From the NCBI RefSeq assembly GCF_000272405.2, contig NZ_AJZM02000355.1, positions 1-34,331 of the forward strand: a stretch of DNA of 34,331 nucleotides, written 5' to 3'. The position numbers were made by a program, and so were the translations under genes. This document shows, in pieces, positions 24,156 to 32,404 of the stretch (positions are counted from its first letter, which is position 1; each line of letters begins with the position of its first letter). The notes under the pieces are model-generated. The model was not told where the DNA came from. It ran no database searches and saw nothing but the letters and a program-made list of their open reading frames with translations. The stretch comes from Vibrio tasmaniensis 1F-187. GTDB lineage: Bacteria; Pseudomonadota; Gammaproteobacteria; Enterobacterales; Vibrionaceae.

Positions 24156-24171
24156 GCTGAATCCTTTCAGC
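24156..24171. promoter_or_regulatory. FruR/Cra operator, distal site of the cra promoter
   Basis: GCTGAATCCTTTCAGC shares both half-sites with the 23967 operator. Its centre is 22 bp (two helical turns) from that of the next operator, which may allow cooperative binding. Confidence 0.78.
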
Positions 24172-24177
24172 TTTTAT

Positions 24178-24193
24178 ACTGAATCGATTCAGC
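24178..24193. promoter_or_regulatory. FruR/Cra operator within the cra promoter spacer
   Basis: ACTGAATCGATTCAGC has a perfect inner palindrome CTGAATCGATTCAG. It ends one base before the TATAAT at 24195, so bound FruR would block RNA polymerase at its own gene. Confidence 0.82.
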
Positions 24194-24194
24194 A

Positions 24195-24200
24195 TATAAT
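24195..24200 (+). promoter_or_regulatory. -10 box of cra
   Basis: A consensus TATAAT lies 65 bases before the cra ATG. The -35 at 17-bp spacing (TTTTAT, 24172-24177) is poor. The spacer between them is filled by a FruR operator. Confidence 0.6.
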
Positions 24201-24264
24201 TCAACTAATCCAGGGATCAGATCATTCGTTATATGATCCTACGCACAAAATACAGGTCACTCAT

Positions 24265-25269
24265 ATGACACTTGATGAAATCGCTAAGTTGGCTGGAGTA
24301 TCGAAAACCACAGCCAGTTATGTCATCAACGGCAAGGCGCAGAAATACAGAATCAGTGAAAAGACTCAACAGAAAGTCATGGCGGTTGTAGAAGAATATA
24401 ATTACCGTCCAGACCACGCCGCTTCGTCGTTGCGCGCTGGTAATAGCCGTTCATTTGGTTTGATTATTCCGGATTTGGAAAACAGCAGTTACGCGCGTTT
24501 GGCAAAATTGATAGAGCAGAATTCACGCAAAGTGGGCTACCAGATATTGATTGGTTGTTCTGATGATGATGCTGAAACAGAACGAAAAGTGGCTGAAGCT
24601 TTGGTAAGTCGTCGTATTGATGCCTTGCTGGTTGCGAGCTCAATGCCAGACGCCAACGAGTTCTACTTAAAGTTGCAAAACTCAGGAACGCCTGTGATCG
24701 CAATTGACCGTCCGTTAGATGATGAGCACTTTGCTTGCGTACTCAGTGAAGATTTCGAAGCCGCATTTGAACTGACGCATTCGATTCTCGATGACAATAT
24801 TCATAGTGTTGGTTTGATAGGCGCACTTCCTGATCTAAATATCTCACGCGAACGTCACCTAGGTTTTGAAGCTGCGAATAAAGCACATACTCAACAAACA
24901 GGGCTCGCAGAAAACAAGCCGATGGTTGTGGGTTATGGTGAGCACTTTGATAGGGAATCTGGGCGAGAGGTTTTTGAGGGTTGGATTGCAAAAGGCACGG
25001 TTCCTGATGCGATTGTGACTATGTCTTACACCTTGTTAGAGGGTGTGTTGGATGTAATGGTTGAAAAACCAGAGCTGATTAATCAAGTAAAACTGGCAAC
25101 CTTTGGTGATAACCGACTGCTCGACTTCTTGCCTTTTAAAGTCCATTCACTGCCGCAGCAGTTTGAAGTAATTGCCGACAGCGCTTTTGCTTTGGCGTTA
25201 AATGCATCCGCTAAGCGTTACCAAGCGGGTATTGAACTCGTGCCGAGAAGTTTAGTGAGACGAGGCTAA
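24265..25269 (+). CDS. cra: LacI-family catabolite repressor/activator FruR (Cra)
   Basis: The protein starts at the ATG at 24265 (MTLDEIAKLAGVSKTTASYV) and has 334 residues, the usual Cra length. The frame is open 159 bases further upstream but that part covers the promoter and operators. The LacI-type helix-turn-helix is at residues 1-25 and the hinge helix (HAASSLRAGNSRSFG) ends near residue 66. The periplasmic-binding-protein-like effector domain covers 70-330 and senses fructose 1-phosphate in this family. It is divergent from fruBKA, with operators between. It probably represses fruBKA and itself until fructose 1-phosphate releases it. Confidence 0.95.
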   Translation: MTLDEIAKLAGVSKTTASYVINGKAQKYRISEKTQQKVMAVVEEYNYRPDHAASSLRAGNSRSFGLIIPDLENSSYARLAKLIEQNSRKVGYQILIGCSDDDAETERKVAEALVSRRIDALLVASSMPDANEFYLKLQNSGTPVIAIDRPLDDEHFACVLSEDFEAAFELTHSILDDNIHSVGLIGALPDLNISRERHLGFEAANKAHTQQTGLAENKPMVVGYGEHFDRESGREVFEGWIAKGTVPDAIVTMSYTLLEGVLDVMVEKPELINQVKLATFGDNRLLDFLPFKVHSLPQQFEVIADSAFALALNASAKRYQAGIELVPRSLVRRG

Positions 25270-25297
25270 TTCCAGTTAGTTTAAACAAGCTAGGTTA

Positions 25298-25350
25298 GAC
25301 TTGGACACTTAGCTCGAACTTGGAGTTAACTCGAACTTGGACACTTAACT
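25298..25350. repeat. Three short degenerate direct repeats
   Basis: Units of 17-18 bp begin GACTTGGACACTTAGCTC at 25298, GAACTTGGAGTTAACTC at 25316 and GAACTTGGACACTTAACT at 25333. The last unit reaches into the stop codon of the convergent kinase gene. This may be recent slippage in a spacer. Confidence 0.6.
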
Positions 25351-27135
25351 TGAATTAAGTAATAAGCCCAACTCTACAATGGCAACAATGCCGAGCAACA
25401 AAGCCAACACCTTCCAAAACTGGATTGGATTTCGGTTTATCAAAGGTTGCTTGGCTTTGCTTTTCACCAAACTTTGGTTTGGCGTGTAAAGGTCTGCCAC
25501 AAAATCCCCCAACACTTGATGACGCTCGCTCGGCGATTCGGCGCAGGCTTTTTGTAACACCAAATCCACCCAGCTTGGTAAGTCAGTTCGTTTTTGAGTG
25601 ATGGGTTGGTATTCCCACTGATGATGACGAGATTGCTTAAGTGATTGTGCGGTCATTTCAGAGTAGGGCAATTCACCGGTTAGCATCTCATAGCCGATCA
25701 CAGCGATAGAGAACAAATCTGAGCTGGTGGTCGCGGTGTTATGTTTGATGGTCTCGGGTGCAATGTAATTGACCGCACCTAATGGAGTGTCGTCTTTGTC
25801 TGCGAGCTCTCCCTCTTCAAGTCCTCTGACTAATACAGCGCCAAGGTCGATGATTTTTATCTCACCATCATGTTGAAGCATAATGTTCTCGGGCTTTAAA
25901 TCTCGGTGCACCATGTCTGCGCGTTGTAATACTCGAATACCTTGCGTGATTTTTTCTAGTATGTCGCGTACTTCATTGAGTGACGGTTTTGGATTGTCGT
26001 ACATCCATTGTCTTAGCGTGATGCCTTCAACCCATTCGCAGATTTGATATAAGAATTGCGAGTTCTCTGGCGTTGGGTAGACCTTCATTACTTTCTTATT
26101 GTTCAGTAAGATCCCCGCCCATTGTTCATTAAAGAAGGCTCTCAGTTGCGACGGGCTATCGTGGTATTGAACGGAAGGGACTTTTAGCACGAACTCGGTT
26201 TGTGTCTCTTTCTGCATCACACGATACACATGGCTTCTAGAGCCTGCATACAACACCTCAAGTACCATAAAGTTGTCGATACTTTGCCCGAGCTTTAAAG
26301 CGGGTGGGATAGCACGTTTAGCCAGTTTTTCATGGAACTCGATGAGCGAAGGTGTAGGTAGGTGACTGACCTGCACAATCAAGCAGCTCACGTTGTCTGA
26401 ACTGTTGTGGCTTAAAGCGGTGTTACAGATCGTTTGTGCGGCGTATTCGAAATCCGCTCCAGGTCTATTGATGTGTTCTTTGAAAGTATTGGGAGCAACA
26501 AATTCATGCACGCCGTCAGAAGTCAGGATAAAGCAGTCGTCTTTCTTGATAGGCAGGGTTTGGTAGTCAACGTTGAGTTGATTATCCATCCCCAAAGCTC
26601 GCGTTAGGTAATGCTTCTGCCCCATAGTTTTACGTGTATGGTCACGGGTTAGTTGGCGTAATTCTCCATCTCTTAGTAAGTAAATACGACTGTCACCGAC
26701 ATGGAATATATGTGCGGTGTTCGATTTCAATATCACGCTGCTAAAGGTGGAAACGAGCGCATTGTGGTTAACTTGTTGTGCGGGATGAATATTAGAAACA
26801 GACGTGTTGAACAGCCAAGAGTTGAGGGACGTTAAGACCTTTTGAGCCGAGCGCTGAATGCTCCAGCTATTTGGCGTGGCGTAGTAGTCATCAATAAACT
26901 GCATCACGCTGGTGTGACTGGCTTTCTGGCCGTGTTCACTGCAACTTGCGCCATCGGCTATACAAGCAACACTGCCTTTTAGCTCTTGCTCTGCACGAGT
27001 CTTCGGGTGTTTTACAATGATGGCGTCTTGGTTTTCGTCACGTACGCCTTTATTCGAATAACCACCAAACTTGAGTGTGAGCCGATTGCTTGATTCCGGT
27101 GTGACGACTTGCCCTTGGCTGAATGAAATTGTCAT
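25345..27135 (-). CDS. PP2C phosphatase / Ser-Thr kinase fusion with C-terminal membrane anchor
   Basis: I use the ATG at 27135 (MTISFSQGQV); the longer frame would begin in the intergenic hairpins. The protein has 596 residues. The PP2C phosphatase domain (about 18-258) has RDENQD at 32-37, ADGAS at 60-64, GDSR at 147-150, SDGV at 206-209 and SSDNVS at 245-250, so its metal ligands are intact. A eukaryotic-like protein kinase (about 285-550) follows: K318 in FVLKVP, HRDLKPEN at 410-417, APE at 459-461. The Mg-binding DFG motif is replaced by DLG (430-432). One membrane helix (about 573-593) anchors the C terminus. It follows nirB-nirD-narK on the same strand, a placement known in other Gammaproteobacteria. 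It may tune nitrate or nitrite uptake by reversible phosphorylation (inference). Confidence 0.9.
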   Translation of the reverse strand: MTISFSQGQVVTPESSNRLTLKFGGYSNKGVRDENQDAIIVKHPKTRAEQELKGSVACIADGASCSEHGQKASHTSVMQFIDDYYATPNSWSIQRSAQKVLTSLNSWLFNTSVSNIHPAQQVNHNALVSTFSSVILKSNTAHIFHVGDSRIYLLRDGELRQLTRDHTRKTMGQKHYLTRALGMDNQLNVDYQTLPIKKDDCFILTSDGVHEFVAPNTFKEHINRPGADFEYAAQTICNTALSHNSSDNVSCLIVQVSHLPTPSLIEFHEKLAKRAIPPALKLGQSIDNFMVLEVLYAGSRSHVYRVMQKETQTEFVLKVPSVQYHDSPSQLRAFFNEQWAGILLNNKKVMKVYPTPENSQFLYQICEWVEGITLRQWMYDNPKPSLNEVRDILEKITQGIRVLQRADMVHRDLKPENIMLQHDGEIKIIDLGAVLVRGLEEGELADKDDTPLGAVNYIAPETIKHNTATTSSDLFSIAVIGYEMLTGELPYSEMTAQSLKQSRHHQWEYQPITQKRTDLPSWVDLVLQKACAESPSERHQVLGDFVADLYTPNQSLVKSKAKQPLINRNPIQFWKVLALLLGIVAIVELGLLLNSS

Positions 27136-27154
27136 AACTGGTCTTCTTTTAACT

Positions 27155-27263
27155 GTTCTTCTTCCCGCTTCCTTGACAGAACATCCTAGGAAGAACAAAA
27201 GCTCTAGTGAACGTAGAGCCTCTGAACGAAGCACCAAAGCGGTAATACCAACCTTGGTGCTTC
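27155..27263. repeat. Three inverted repeats between the transporter and kinase genes
   Basis: GTTCTTC (27155) pairs with GAAGAAC (27190-27196). GCTCTA (27201) pairs with TAGAGC (27214-27219). GAAGCACCAA (27228) pairs with TTGGTGCTTC (27254-27263). None has a clear T run on the minus strand. They could act as partial terminators or as mRNA structures that lower kinase expression relative to the transporter. Confidence 0.55.
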
Positions 27264-27281
27264 TCCCTATTCAATGAGTGG

Positions 27282-28751
27282 TTAGCTCGAGACGTTGATC
27301 AAGGTCACGCTACCATCGTCGTTTACTTCAGCAATTTGGCCATTAGGCTCTTCCATGAACATCAGAGTAACGAAGCCTAATACCGCTGTTCCTGCAATCA
27401 CTAAGAAGAACGTTTGGTAGCTCACGAATGACAACACAGTTAGGTAAACTACCGCACCCACGTTGCCGTAAGCACCCGTCATACCTGCAATTTGACCTGT
27501 CATACGGCGCTTGATTAGAGGAACCGTTGCGAATACCGCACCTTCACCCGCTTGCACGAAGAAAGAACACGCCATCGCCGCGACAACTGCTAACCATACA
27601 GGCCATGTGCTGTCTACTTGACCCATTGCAAAGTAACCCACAGCAAGACCAATCGTTAGAATAAGCAGTGTTGGTTTACGACCGAATTTATCTGAAATCC
27701 AACCACCACCTGGGCGAGACATTAGGTTCATAAAGGCATAAGCCGATGCAACCATACCCGCAAGAACCGGCGTTAATTCAAAGGTTTCAGAGAAGAACAG
27801 TGGCAGCATAGAAACAACAGCCAGTTCAGAACCAAATGTCGCGAAATACAACACGTTCAACACAGCAACTTGCTTGAATTTGTATCTGTGAATTTCTGGT
27901 ACTTCTTCTTTGAATACGTTCTTATTTACCTTCCAAACTTGCGACACTTCGTACACGTAAAGTGCGGCTAAACCTGCGTAAACCGAGTTAACCGCCATGT
28001 CAGACAACATGTTGATGTTGTTTGGTGATAGCTTCCATGTCAGTAGCGCTAAAGCGGCGTACATCGGGACCTTCATAATGAGTAGGAAGAAAAAGTCACC
28101 CTTGGATGTCACTTCCATTGCCGTTACTTGAGCAGGCTTGAAGTAAGTCGATCCTTTTGGTGTATCCGTTACATTTTTGTAGAAGATAAACGAGAACGCT
28201 AAGCTCATAAGGCCAGTAATACCGACCGCATAACGCCAACCATCGTCACTACCAAATGCTAAAGCCAGAGTTGGAAGCGTGAATGCTGCCGCTGCTGAAC
28301 CGAAGTTACCCCAGCCGCCGTAAATACCTTCAGCTGTACCCAGTTCATTATGTGGGAACCACTCAGACACAAGGCGAATACCGACAACGAAGCCTGCACC
28401 GATGAAGCCTAATAGGAAACGAGCAATCGCCGCTTGAATGAAAGAGTCTGCCATAGCAAACATAAAACAAGGGATTGAGCAGATCGCGAGTAGCGAAGAG
28501 TAGACCAACCTAGGGCCGTATCGGTCGGTTAACATACCAATCGCGACACGCGCAGGAATGGTCAATGCAACGTTGAGAATAAGGAGTGTTTTGATCTCTT
28601 CAGTAGAAAGGCCAAGCGAGGTTTTCACCATTTGCAGTAGTGGGGCAAAGTTGAACCACACGACAAAGGTGATAAAAAAGGCCATCCAACTTAGGTGTAA
28701 GGTTTTCATCTTACCCGTAAATGAAAGCAGCGAAAATTTTGTGTTATCCAT
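27282..28751 (-). CDS. narK: NarK-type nitrate/nitrite MFS transporter
   Basis: The 489-residue protein has twelve probable membrane helices and belongs to the major facilitator superfamily. Motif A-like loops are present: IGMLTDRYGPRLVYS after helix 2 and GGWISDKFGRKPTLLI in the second half. Glycine-rich nitrate-signature-like stretches occur in helices 5 and 11 (GIYGGWGNFGSAAAAF and MTGAYGNVGAVVYL), typical of the nitrate/nitrite porter family. It should bring nitrate or nitrite across the inner membrane for NasA and NirBD. A good AAAGGATTT ribosome site precedes the ATG. It lies 142 bases after nirD on the same strand, probably one operon. Exact subgroup (NarK1 or NasA-like permease) is not decided. 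Confidence 0.9.
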   Translation of the reverse strand: MDNTKFSLLSFTGKMKTLHLSWMAFFITFVVWFNFAPLLQMVKTSLGLSTEEIKTLLILNVALTIPARVAIGMLTDRYGPRLVYSSLLAICSIPCFMFAMADSFIQAAIARFLLGFIGAGFVVGIRLVSEWFPHNELGTAEGIYGGWGNFGSAAAAFTLPTLALAFGSDDGWRYAVGITGLMSLAFSFIFYKNVTDTPKGSTYFKPAQVTAMEVTSKGDFFFLLIMKVPMYAALALLTWKLSPNNINMLSDMAVNSVYAGLAALYVYEVSQVWKVNKNVFKEEVPEIHRYKFKQVAVLNVLYFATFGSELAVVSMLPLFFSETFELTPVLAGMVASAYAFMNLMSRPGGGWISDKFGRKPTLLILTIGLAVGYFAMGQVDSTWPVWLAVVAAMACSFFVQAGEGAVFATVPLIKRRMTGQIAGMTGAYGNVGAVVYLTVLSFVSYQTFFLVIAGTAVLGFVTLMFMEEPNGQIAEVNDDGSVTLINVSS

Positions 28752-28893
28752 GGTTTAAATCCTTTAAATCTGGAAGATTACCCGGCTTTAGCTTGTGCGT
28801 TACTTCCGAGATTCGAACGCATTAATGTGGCTAAACCCTGTGCCGAAATTGCTCACGCTGATAAAGCGTTTACATGATGATGTCGGCGTTTAG

Positions 28894-29238
28894 TTAACTG
28901 GCAATAGCAAGCGGTGCGAGAACCTGAACCTGCTCTCCTTGCTTGCGAACTTCAAATTTCACGAGCTTGAGTTCAGGTTGTTCAAGGCACGTGCCAGTTT
29001 CTAAGTGGTAATGCTGCTTGTATAAGGGTGAGGCGACGTAAGGCTCACCGCTTAATGAACCAATGATACCACGTGACATCACATTCGCCTTGCCAACAGG
29101 ATCGTAATTAGAGAGCCCATAAAGCGTGTCACTGCGCTTGCAGTAAAAAATAGCCACTTGGTTATCGTCTACTTTGGCACAAATACCCCCGTTTGGGGTT
29201 AGGTCGCGGGTGCTGCATACGGTTGTCCAATTTTCCAT
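28894..29238 (-). CDS. nirD: Nitrite reductase small subunit NirD
   Basis: The 114-residue length and sequence (TTVCSTRDLTPNGGICAKV...YGLSNYDPVGKANVMSRGIIG...PYVASPLYKQHYHLETG) match NirD. It is a Rieske-like fold subunit that supports NirB in reducing nitrite to ammonium with NADH. As usual for NirD, the Cys/His cluster ligands of true Rieske proteins are not all present. AGGAG is well spaced before the ATG. It follows nirB after 139 bases. Confidence 0.95.
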   Translation of the reverse strand: MENWTTVCSTRDLTPNGGICAKVDDNQVAIFYCKRSDTLYGLSNYDPVGKANVMSRGIIGSLSGEPYVASPLYKQHYHLETGTCLEQPELKLVKFEVRKQGEQVQVLAPLAIAS

Positions 29239-29287
29239 GACTTTCTCCTAGTCAAAACATAAAACTAATAATCAATTCAATTAGGGT

Positions 29288-29332
29288 GATAGCCGACAGC
29301 AGTTTTCTTGGGCTGCGCCACTGTCGACTATC
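29288..29332. repeat. Imperfect inverted repeat between nirB and nirD
   Basis: GATAG-C-CGACAG (29288-29299) pairs with CTGTCG-A-CTATC (29321-29332), with one mismatch and a 21-base loop. It lies between the nirB stop codon and the nirD start and has no T run; it may be an mRNA-stabilising or processing structure. Confidence 0.5.
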
Positions 29333-29377
29333 GATATTGGGTTTAGTTGTTAGTGATTCACTCACCAGCAATTCGGC

Positions 29378-31960
29378 TTACGAAACTTCCGTTACTTCGA
29401 TTTGGTCAGCCTTGGTGAGCATTTCATCGCGTTGTGAATCTGAAGAAGAGCTCAAGCTCGGCTTAGGAAAACGCTGCTCTCGTTCTTTGATGAATGACAG
29501 GCTAGTGTCCATTTCTTCGCTGTTGATGTAGTGCTGGAAACGCTTCATTTTTTCAGGGTTTTCGATGGTGGTTTTCCATTCACACTGGTATTTTTCGATG
29601 TTGAGGGCGATGTCAGCTTCAAGTTCTTCAGCAACGTTGAGCTTGTCTTCAATCACGACTTGCTTGAGGTATTCAATGCCGCCTTCAAGGTTCTCCATCC
29701 ATACTGATGTGCGTTGTAGGCGATCTGCGGTTCGTGTGTAGAACATCAGAATGCGGTCGATGTATTGCAGCAGGGTGGTTTCATCAAGGTCGGTAGCGAA
29801 AAGGTCACCATGGCGAGGGCGCATACCGCCGTTACCACAGATGTAGAGGTTCCAACCTTTGTCGGTGGCGATAATGCCAAAGTCTTTTGATTGGGCTTCT
29901 GCACATTCACGAGTACAGCCAGAAACCGCAAACTTGATCTTGTGTGGTGAGCGTAAGCCTTTGTAGCGGTTCTCTAGTCGAATCGCTAAGCCAACACTGT
30001 CGTCGACACCGTATCGACACCAAGTGCTACCGACACACGATTTCACGGTACGAACCGATTTACCGTAGGCATGGCCAGTTTCAAAACCAGCATCGATTAG
30101 TTTTTTCCAGATGATTGGCAGTTCGTTAAGTTGCGCGCCAAACAAGTCGACACGTTGACCACCGGTGATCTTGGTATAAAGGTCGAACTCTTTAGCGACT
30201 TCACCAAGCACGATCAGTCTATCGGGTGTGATTTCACCGCCAGCAATACGCGGAACCACAGAGTAGGTGCCGTCTTTCTGCATGTTGCCGAGGTAAATGT
30301 CGTTGGTGTCTTGCAGTTCGATGTGTTGATCTTCGAGGATGTAATCGTTCCAGTACGAAGCCAAAATTGAACCGACTGCTGGCTTACACACGGTACAGCC
30401 CAATCCGTTTCCGTGAGAATCTAACAATTCATCAAATGTCTTAATTTTGTTGACGCGAATGATGTCAGTGAGCTCTTGGCGAGAATAAGTAAAGTGCTCA
30501 CAGATATCATTAGATACCTCGACACCCAAGTTACTCAGCTCACTATCGAGAACCTGTTTCGCAAGGGCAGAACAACCGCCACAACCTGTCGAAGCGTTGG
30601 TGGTCTCTTTTAATGCAGCCATAGTGGTGCAGCCAGCAGAAACTGCATCTTTGATATCGCCTTTGGTCACATCAAAACATGAGCAGATCACAGCGCTATC
30701 GGGCAGAGCTTCAACACCCATTGCCGAACCTGAATCATCTGCCACATTAGGTAGAATCAGTACTGATGGGTTTTCAGGAAGAGGCATGTCATTTTGCTTG
30801 ATTTGCAGTAGCGAACCGTAAGCTTCGGCGTCACCGACTAAAACAGCACCGACAATCTTCTTGCCATCAGCCGATATGATCAGGCGTTTGTAAACCTGTT
30901 CGATTTCATCGTTATAGGTATACGATTGAGCGCCTTCCGTCTTGCCGTGTACTTCGCCAATACTGGCTACATCAACACCAAGCAGTTTGAGCTTGGTACT
31001 CATGTCGGCACCAGTAAACGAAGTATCGCTCGTTCCACCGGAGACGATATGCGAAGCCGCGACTTTCGCCATTGAATAACCGGGTGCCACTAAGCCGAAG
31101 ATCTTGTTGTCCCAAAGCGCACATTCACCAATCGCATACACGTTGTCGATGTTGGTTTGGCAGTGATCATTAATCACGATGCCACCACGTTCACCAATGG
31201 CAATGCCAGAGCTGCGAGCTAGGGCATCTTGAGGGCGAATACCCGCAGAGAACACGATCATATCGGTTTCAAGATGGGTGCCGTCTGCAAAGTTCATTCT
31301 GTAGCGAGCGTTCTCACCCGCGACTATCTCAGAGGTTGCTTTCTCGGTATGAACTTGCACACCAAGGTCTTCAATTTTTCTGCGCAGTAGGGCACCGCCA
31401 CCGTCATCTAATTGAACGGCCATCAGGCGAGGTGCAAATTCAACGACATGTGTTTCCAAACCAAGGTTTTTGACTGCGTTTGCCGCTTCTAAGCCAAGCA
31501 GACCACCACCAATAACCACGCCAGATTTACTGCCTTTGCTAGATAGTTCAATGGCGTCTAGATCTTCGATAGTGCGATAAACGTGGCAGTGTTCTTGGTC
31601 GTTACCGGGAATAGGAGGAACAAAAGGGAATGAACCGGTCGCCAGAATCAAGGTGTCATAACTCTCGGTATGTCCCGACTCAGTCACAACGCACTTATTT
31701 TCAGTGTCCAGTTGAGCGACTCTCGCGTTGAGAAGGTAATTGACGCCATTGCTTTGGTAATACTCTTCGCTGGTTAATGCCAAATCATCAGCATTTCCGC
31801 GCTTGAAGTAAGCCGTCAACTGAACTCGGTCGTATGCCAGCCTTGGCTCTTCACTAAAAGTAATTACATCAAACTCATCACTGTCTGATTGCAGGATGTT
31901 GTCGATAAATTTGTGTCCAACCATGCCGTTACCAACAACGACGATTTTCTTCTTGCTCAT
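29378..31960 (-). CDS. nirB: NADH-dependent assimilatory nitrite reductase large subunit NirB
   Basis: The 860-residue length is standard. Domains in order: FAD/NAD-binding oxidoreductase (about 1-300) with VVVGNGMVGHKF and the NADH loop GVVIGGGLLGLEAA. A BFD-type [2Fe-2S] domain follows (about 425-475) with CSCFD and GCGGCSAL. The nitrite/sulfite reductase ferredoxin-like half-domain comes next. The sirohaem/[4Fe-4S] domain has its four Cys in SCVGSTWC (about 640-647) and SGCTRECAEAQSKD (about 680). It reduces nitrite to ammonium in the cytoplasm using NADH. AAGGAATGGATT precedes the ATG. A minus-strand sigma-54 promoter at 32103-32118 is placed to drive the operon. Confidence 0.97.
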   Translation of the reverse strand: MSKKKIVVVGNGMVGHKFIDNILQSDSDEFDVITFSEEPRLAYDRVQLTAYFKRGNADDLALTSEEYYQSNGVNYLLNARVAQLDTENKCVVTESGHTESYDTLILATGSFPFVPPIPGNDQEHCHVYRTIEDLDAIELSSKGSKSGVVIGGGLLGLEAANAVKNLGLETHVVEFAPRLMAVQLDDGGGALLRRKIEDLGVQVHTEKATSEIVAGENARYRMNFADGTHLETDMIVFSAGIRPQDALARSSGIAIGERGGIVINDHCQTNIDNVYAIGECALWDNKIFGLVAPGYSMAKVAASHIVSGGTSDTSFTGADMSTKLKLLGVDVASIGEVHGKTEGAQSYTYNDEIEQVYKRLIISADGKKIVGAVLVGDAEAYGSLLQIKQNDMPLPENPSVLILPNVADDSGSAMGVEALPDSAVICSCFDVTKGDIKDAVSAGCTTMAALKETTNASTGCGGCSALAKQVLDSELSNLGVEVSNDICEHFTYSRQELTDIIRVNKIKTFDELLDSHGNGLGCTVCKPAVGSILASYWNDYILEDQHIELQDTNDIYLGNMQKDGTYSVVPRIAGGEITPDRLIVLGEVAKEFDLYTKITGGQRVDLFGAQLNELPIIWKKLIDAGFETGHAYGKSVRTVKSCVGSTWCRYGVDDSVGLAIRLENRYKGLRSPHKIKFAVSGCTRECAEAQSKDFGIIATDKGWNLYICGNGGMRPRHGDLFATDLDETTLLQYIDRILMFYTRTADRLQRTSVWMENLEGGIEYLKQVVIEDKLNVAEELEADIALNIEKYQCEWKTTIENPEKMKRFQHYINSEEMDTSLSFIKEREQRFPKPSLSSSSDSQRDEMLTKADQIEVTEVS

Positions 31961-32102
31961 AATCCATTCCTTATTCTCGGCGTCACCATCACTAGCATCT
32001 AATTTCTAGTCGTTAGCAGATGAATACCGGGTTGAGATTCCACTCAATTCATAATCATCAAGAAAAACAAAAATGTTTTTTCTAAGTCTTGGTTTTTAGT
32101 GG

Positions 32103-32118
32103 AGCAAGGAGGGTGCCA
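32103..32118 (-). promoter_or_regulatory. Sigma-54 promoter of the nirBD operon
   Basis: On the minus strand this reads TGGCACC-CTCC-TTGCT, one base off the TGGCACG-N4-TTGCW consensus, with exact GG-N10-GC spacing. The expected start is near 32092, giving a leader of about 130 bases before nirB. Confidence 0.8.
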
Positions 32119-32193
32119 GATTGCGAGTTGTTCATTCAAATAAAATTTAATCTATATATTTCAGTAATTTAAAAATTACAGGTGGCACGTAAT

Positions 32194-32209
32194 TACCCCT
32201 AAAGTAGTA
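32194..32209. promoter_or_regulatory. NarL/NarP-type 7-2-7 site
   Basis: TACCCCT matches the heptamer TACYYMT. After the spacer AA comes AGTAGTA, which matches the inverted heptamer AKRRGTA at six of seven positions. It lies about 100 bases upstream of the nirB sigma-54 start site. Confidence 0.5.
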
Positions 32210-32237
32210 TGTAAGATTTTTGTTAGATTTATATAAA

Positions 32238-32275
32238 TGAGCATTTGTGGTGCAACTTTATGCAAGATGGTGCAA
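32238..32275. promoter_or_regulatory. Two NtrC-like enhancer sites
   Basis: TGGTGCAA, the conserved right half of NtrC sites, ends 18-bp windows at 32238-32255 and 32258-32275, exactly 20 bp apart. The first window keeps 12 of 18 bases of the classic glnA enhancer; the left half of the second is poor. TGCAA recurs every 10 bp at 32251, 32261 and 32271. The pair lies about 160 bp from both predicted sigma-54 start sites. Confidence 0.6.
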
Positions 32276-32388
32276 AAATTAAGTTTCTATCTTGGCTAAG
32301 TTCGATTTTGTTCAGCGTTGATATTTTAAATTTCATTAAGTTGTTGTTTTTAAATAGTAATATTTCAATTTGGTCGGCTGGTGTTAAG

Positions 32389-32404
32389 TGGCGTGCTATT
32401 TGCT
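32389..32404 (+). promoter_or_regulatory. Sigma-54 promoter of nasA
   Basis: TGGCGTG-CTAT-TTGCT differs from the TGGCACG-N4-TTGCW consensus at two positions and has exact GG-N10-GC spacing. The expected start is near 32415, 33 bases before the nasA ATG. Confidence 0.75.

Larger units (their letters stand above)
23862..24264. promoter_or_regulatory. fruB-cra divergent intergenic region
   Basis: This 403-bp region without a gene holds three FruR operators (listed separately), the cra -10 box and, on the fruB side, an A/G-rich leader of about 100 bases with repeated AAAGAG/AAAGCA words on the minus strand. Single TTCAGC half-sites also occur at about 23990-24005. The open frame upstream of the cra ATG, from 24106, covers operators and is unlikely to be translated. 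Confidence 0.7.

Noticed and set aside
24106..24264. N-terminal extension of the cra frame
   Set aside because: It covers the -10 box and two FruR operators, and the LacI-type DNA-binding domain begins exactly at the ATG at 24265.
31961..32092. NasR-type antitermination hairpins in the nirB leader
   Set aside because: Only an AT-rich hairpin was found; no paired hexaloop stems followed by a terminator, and no ANTAR regulator gene in the window.
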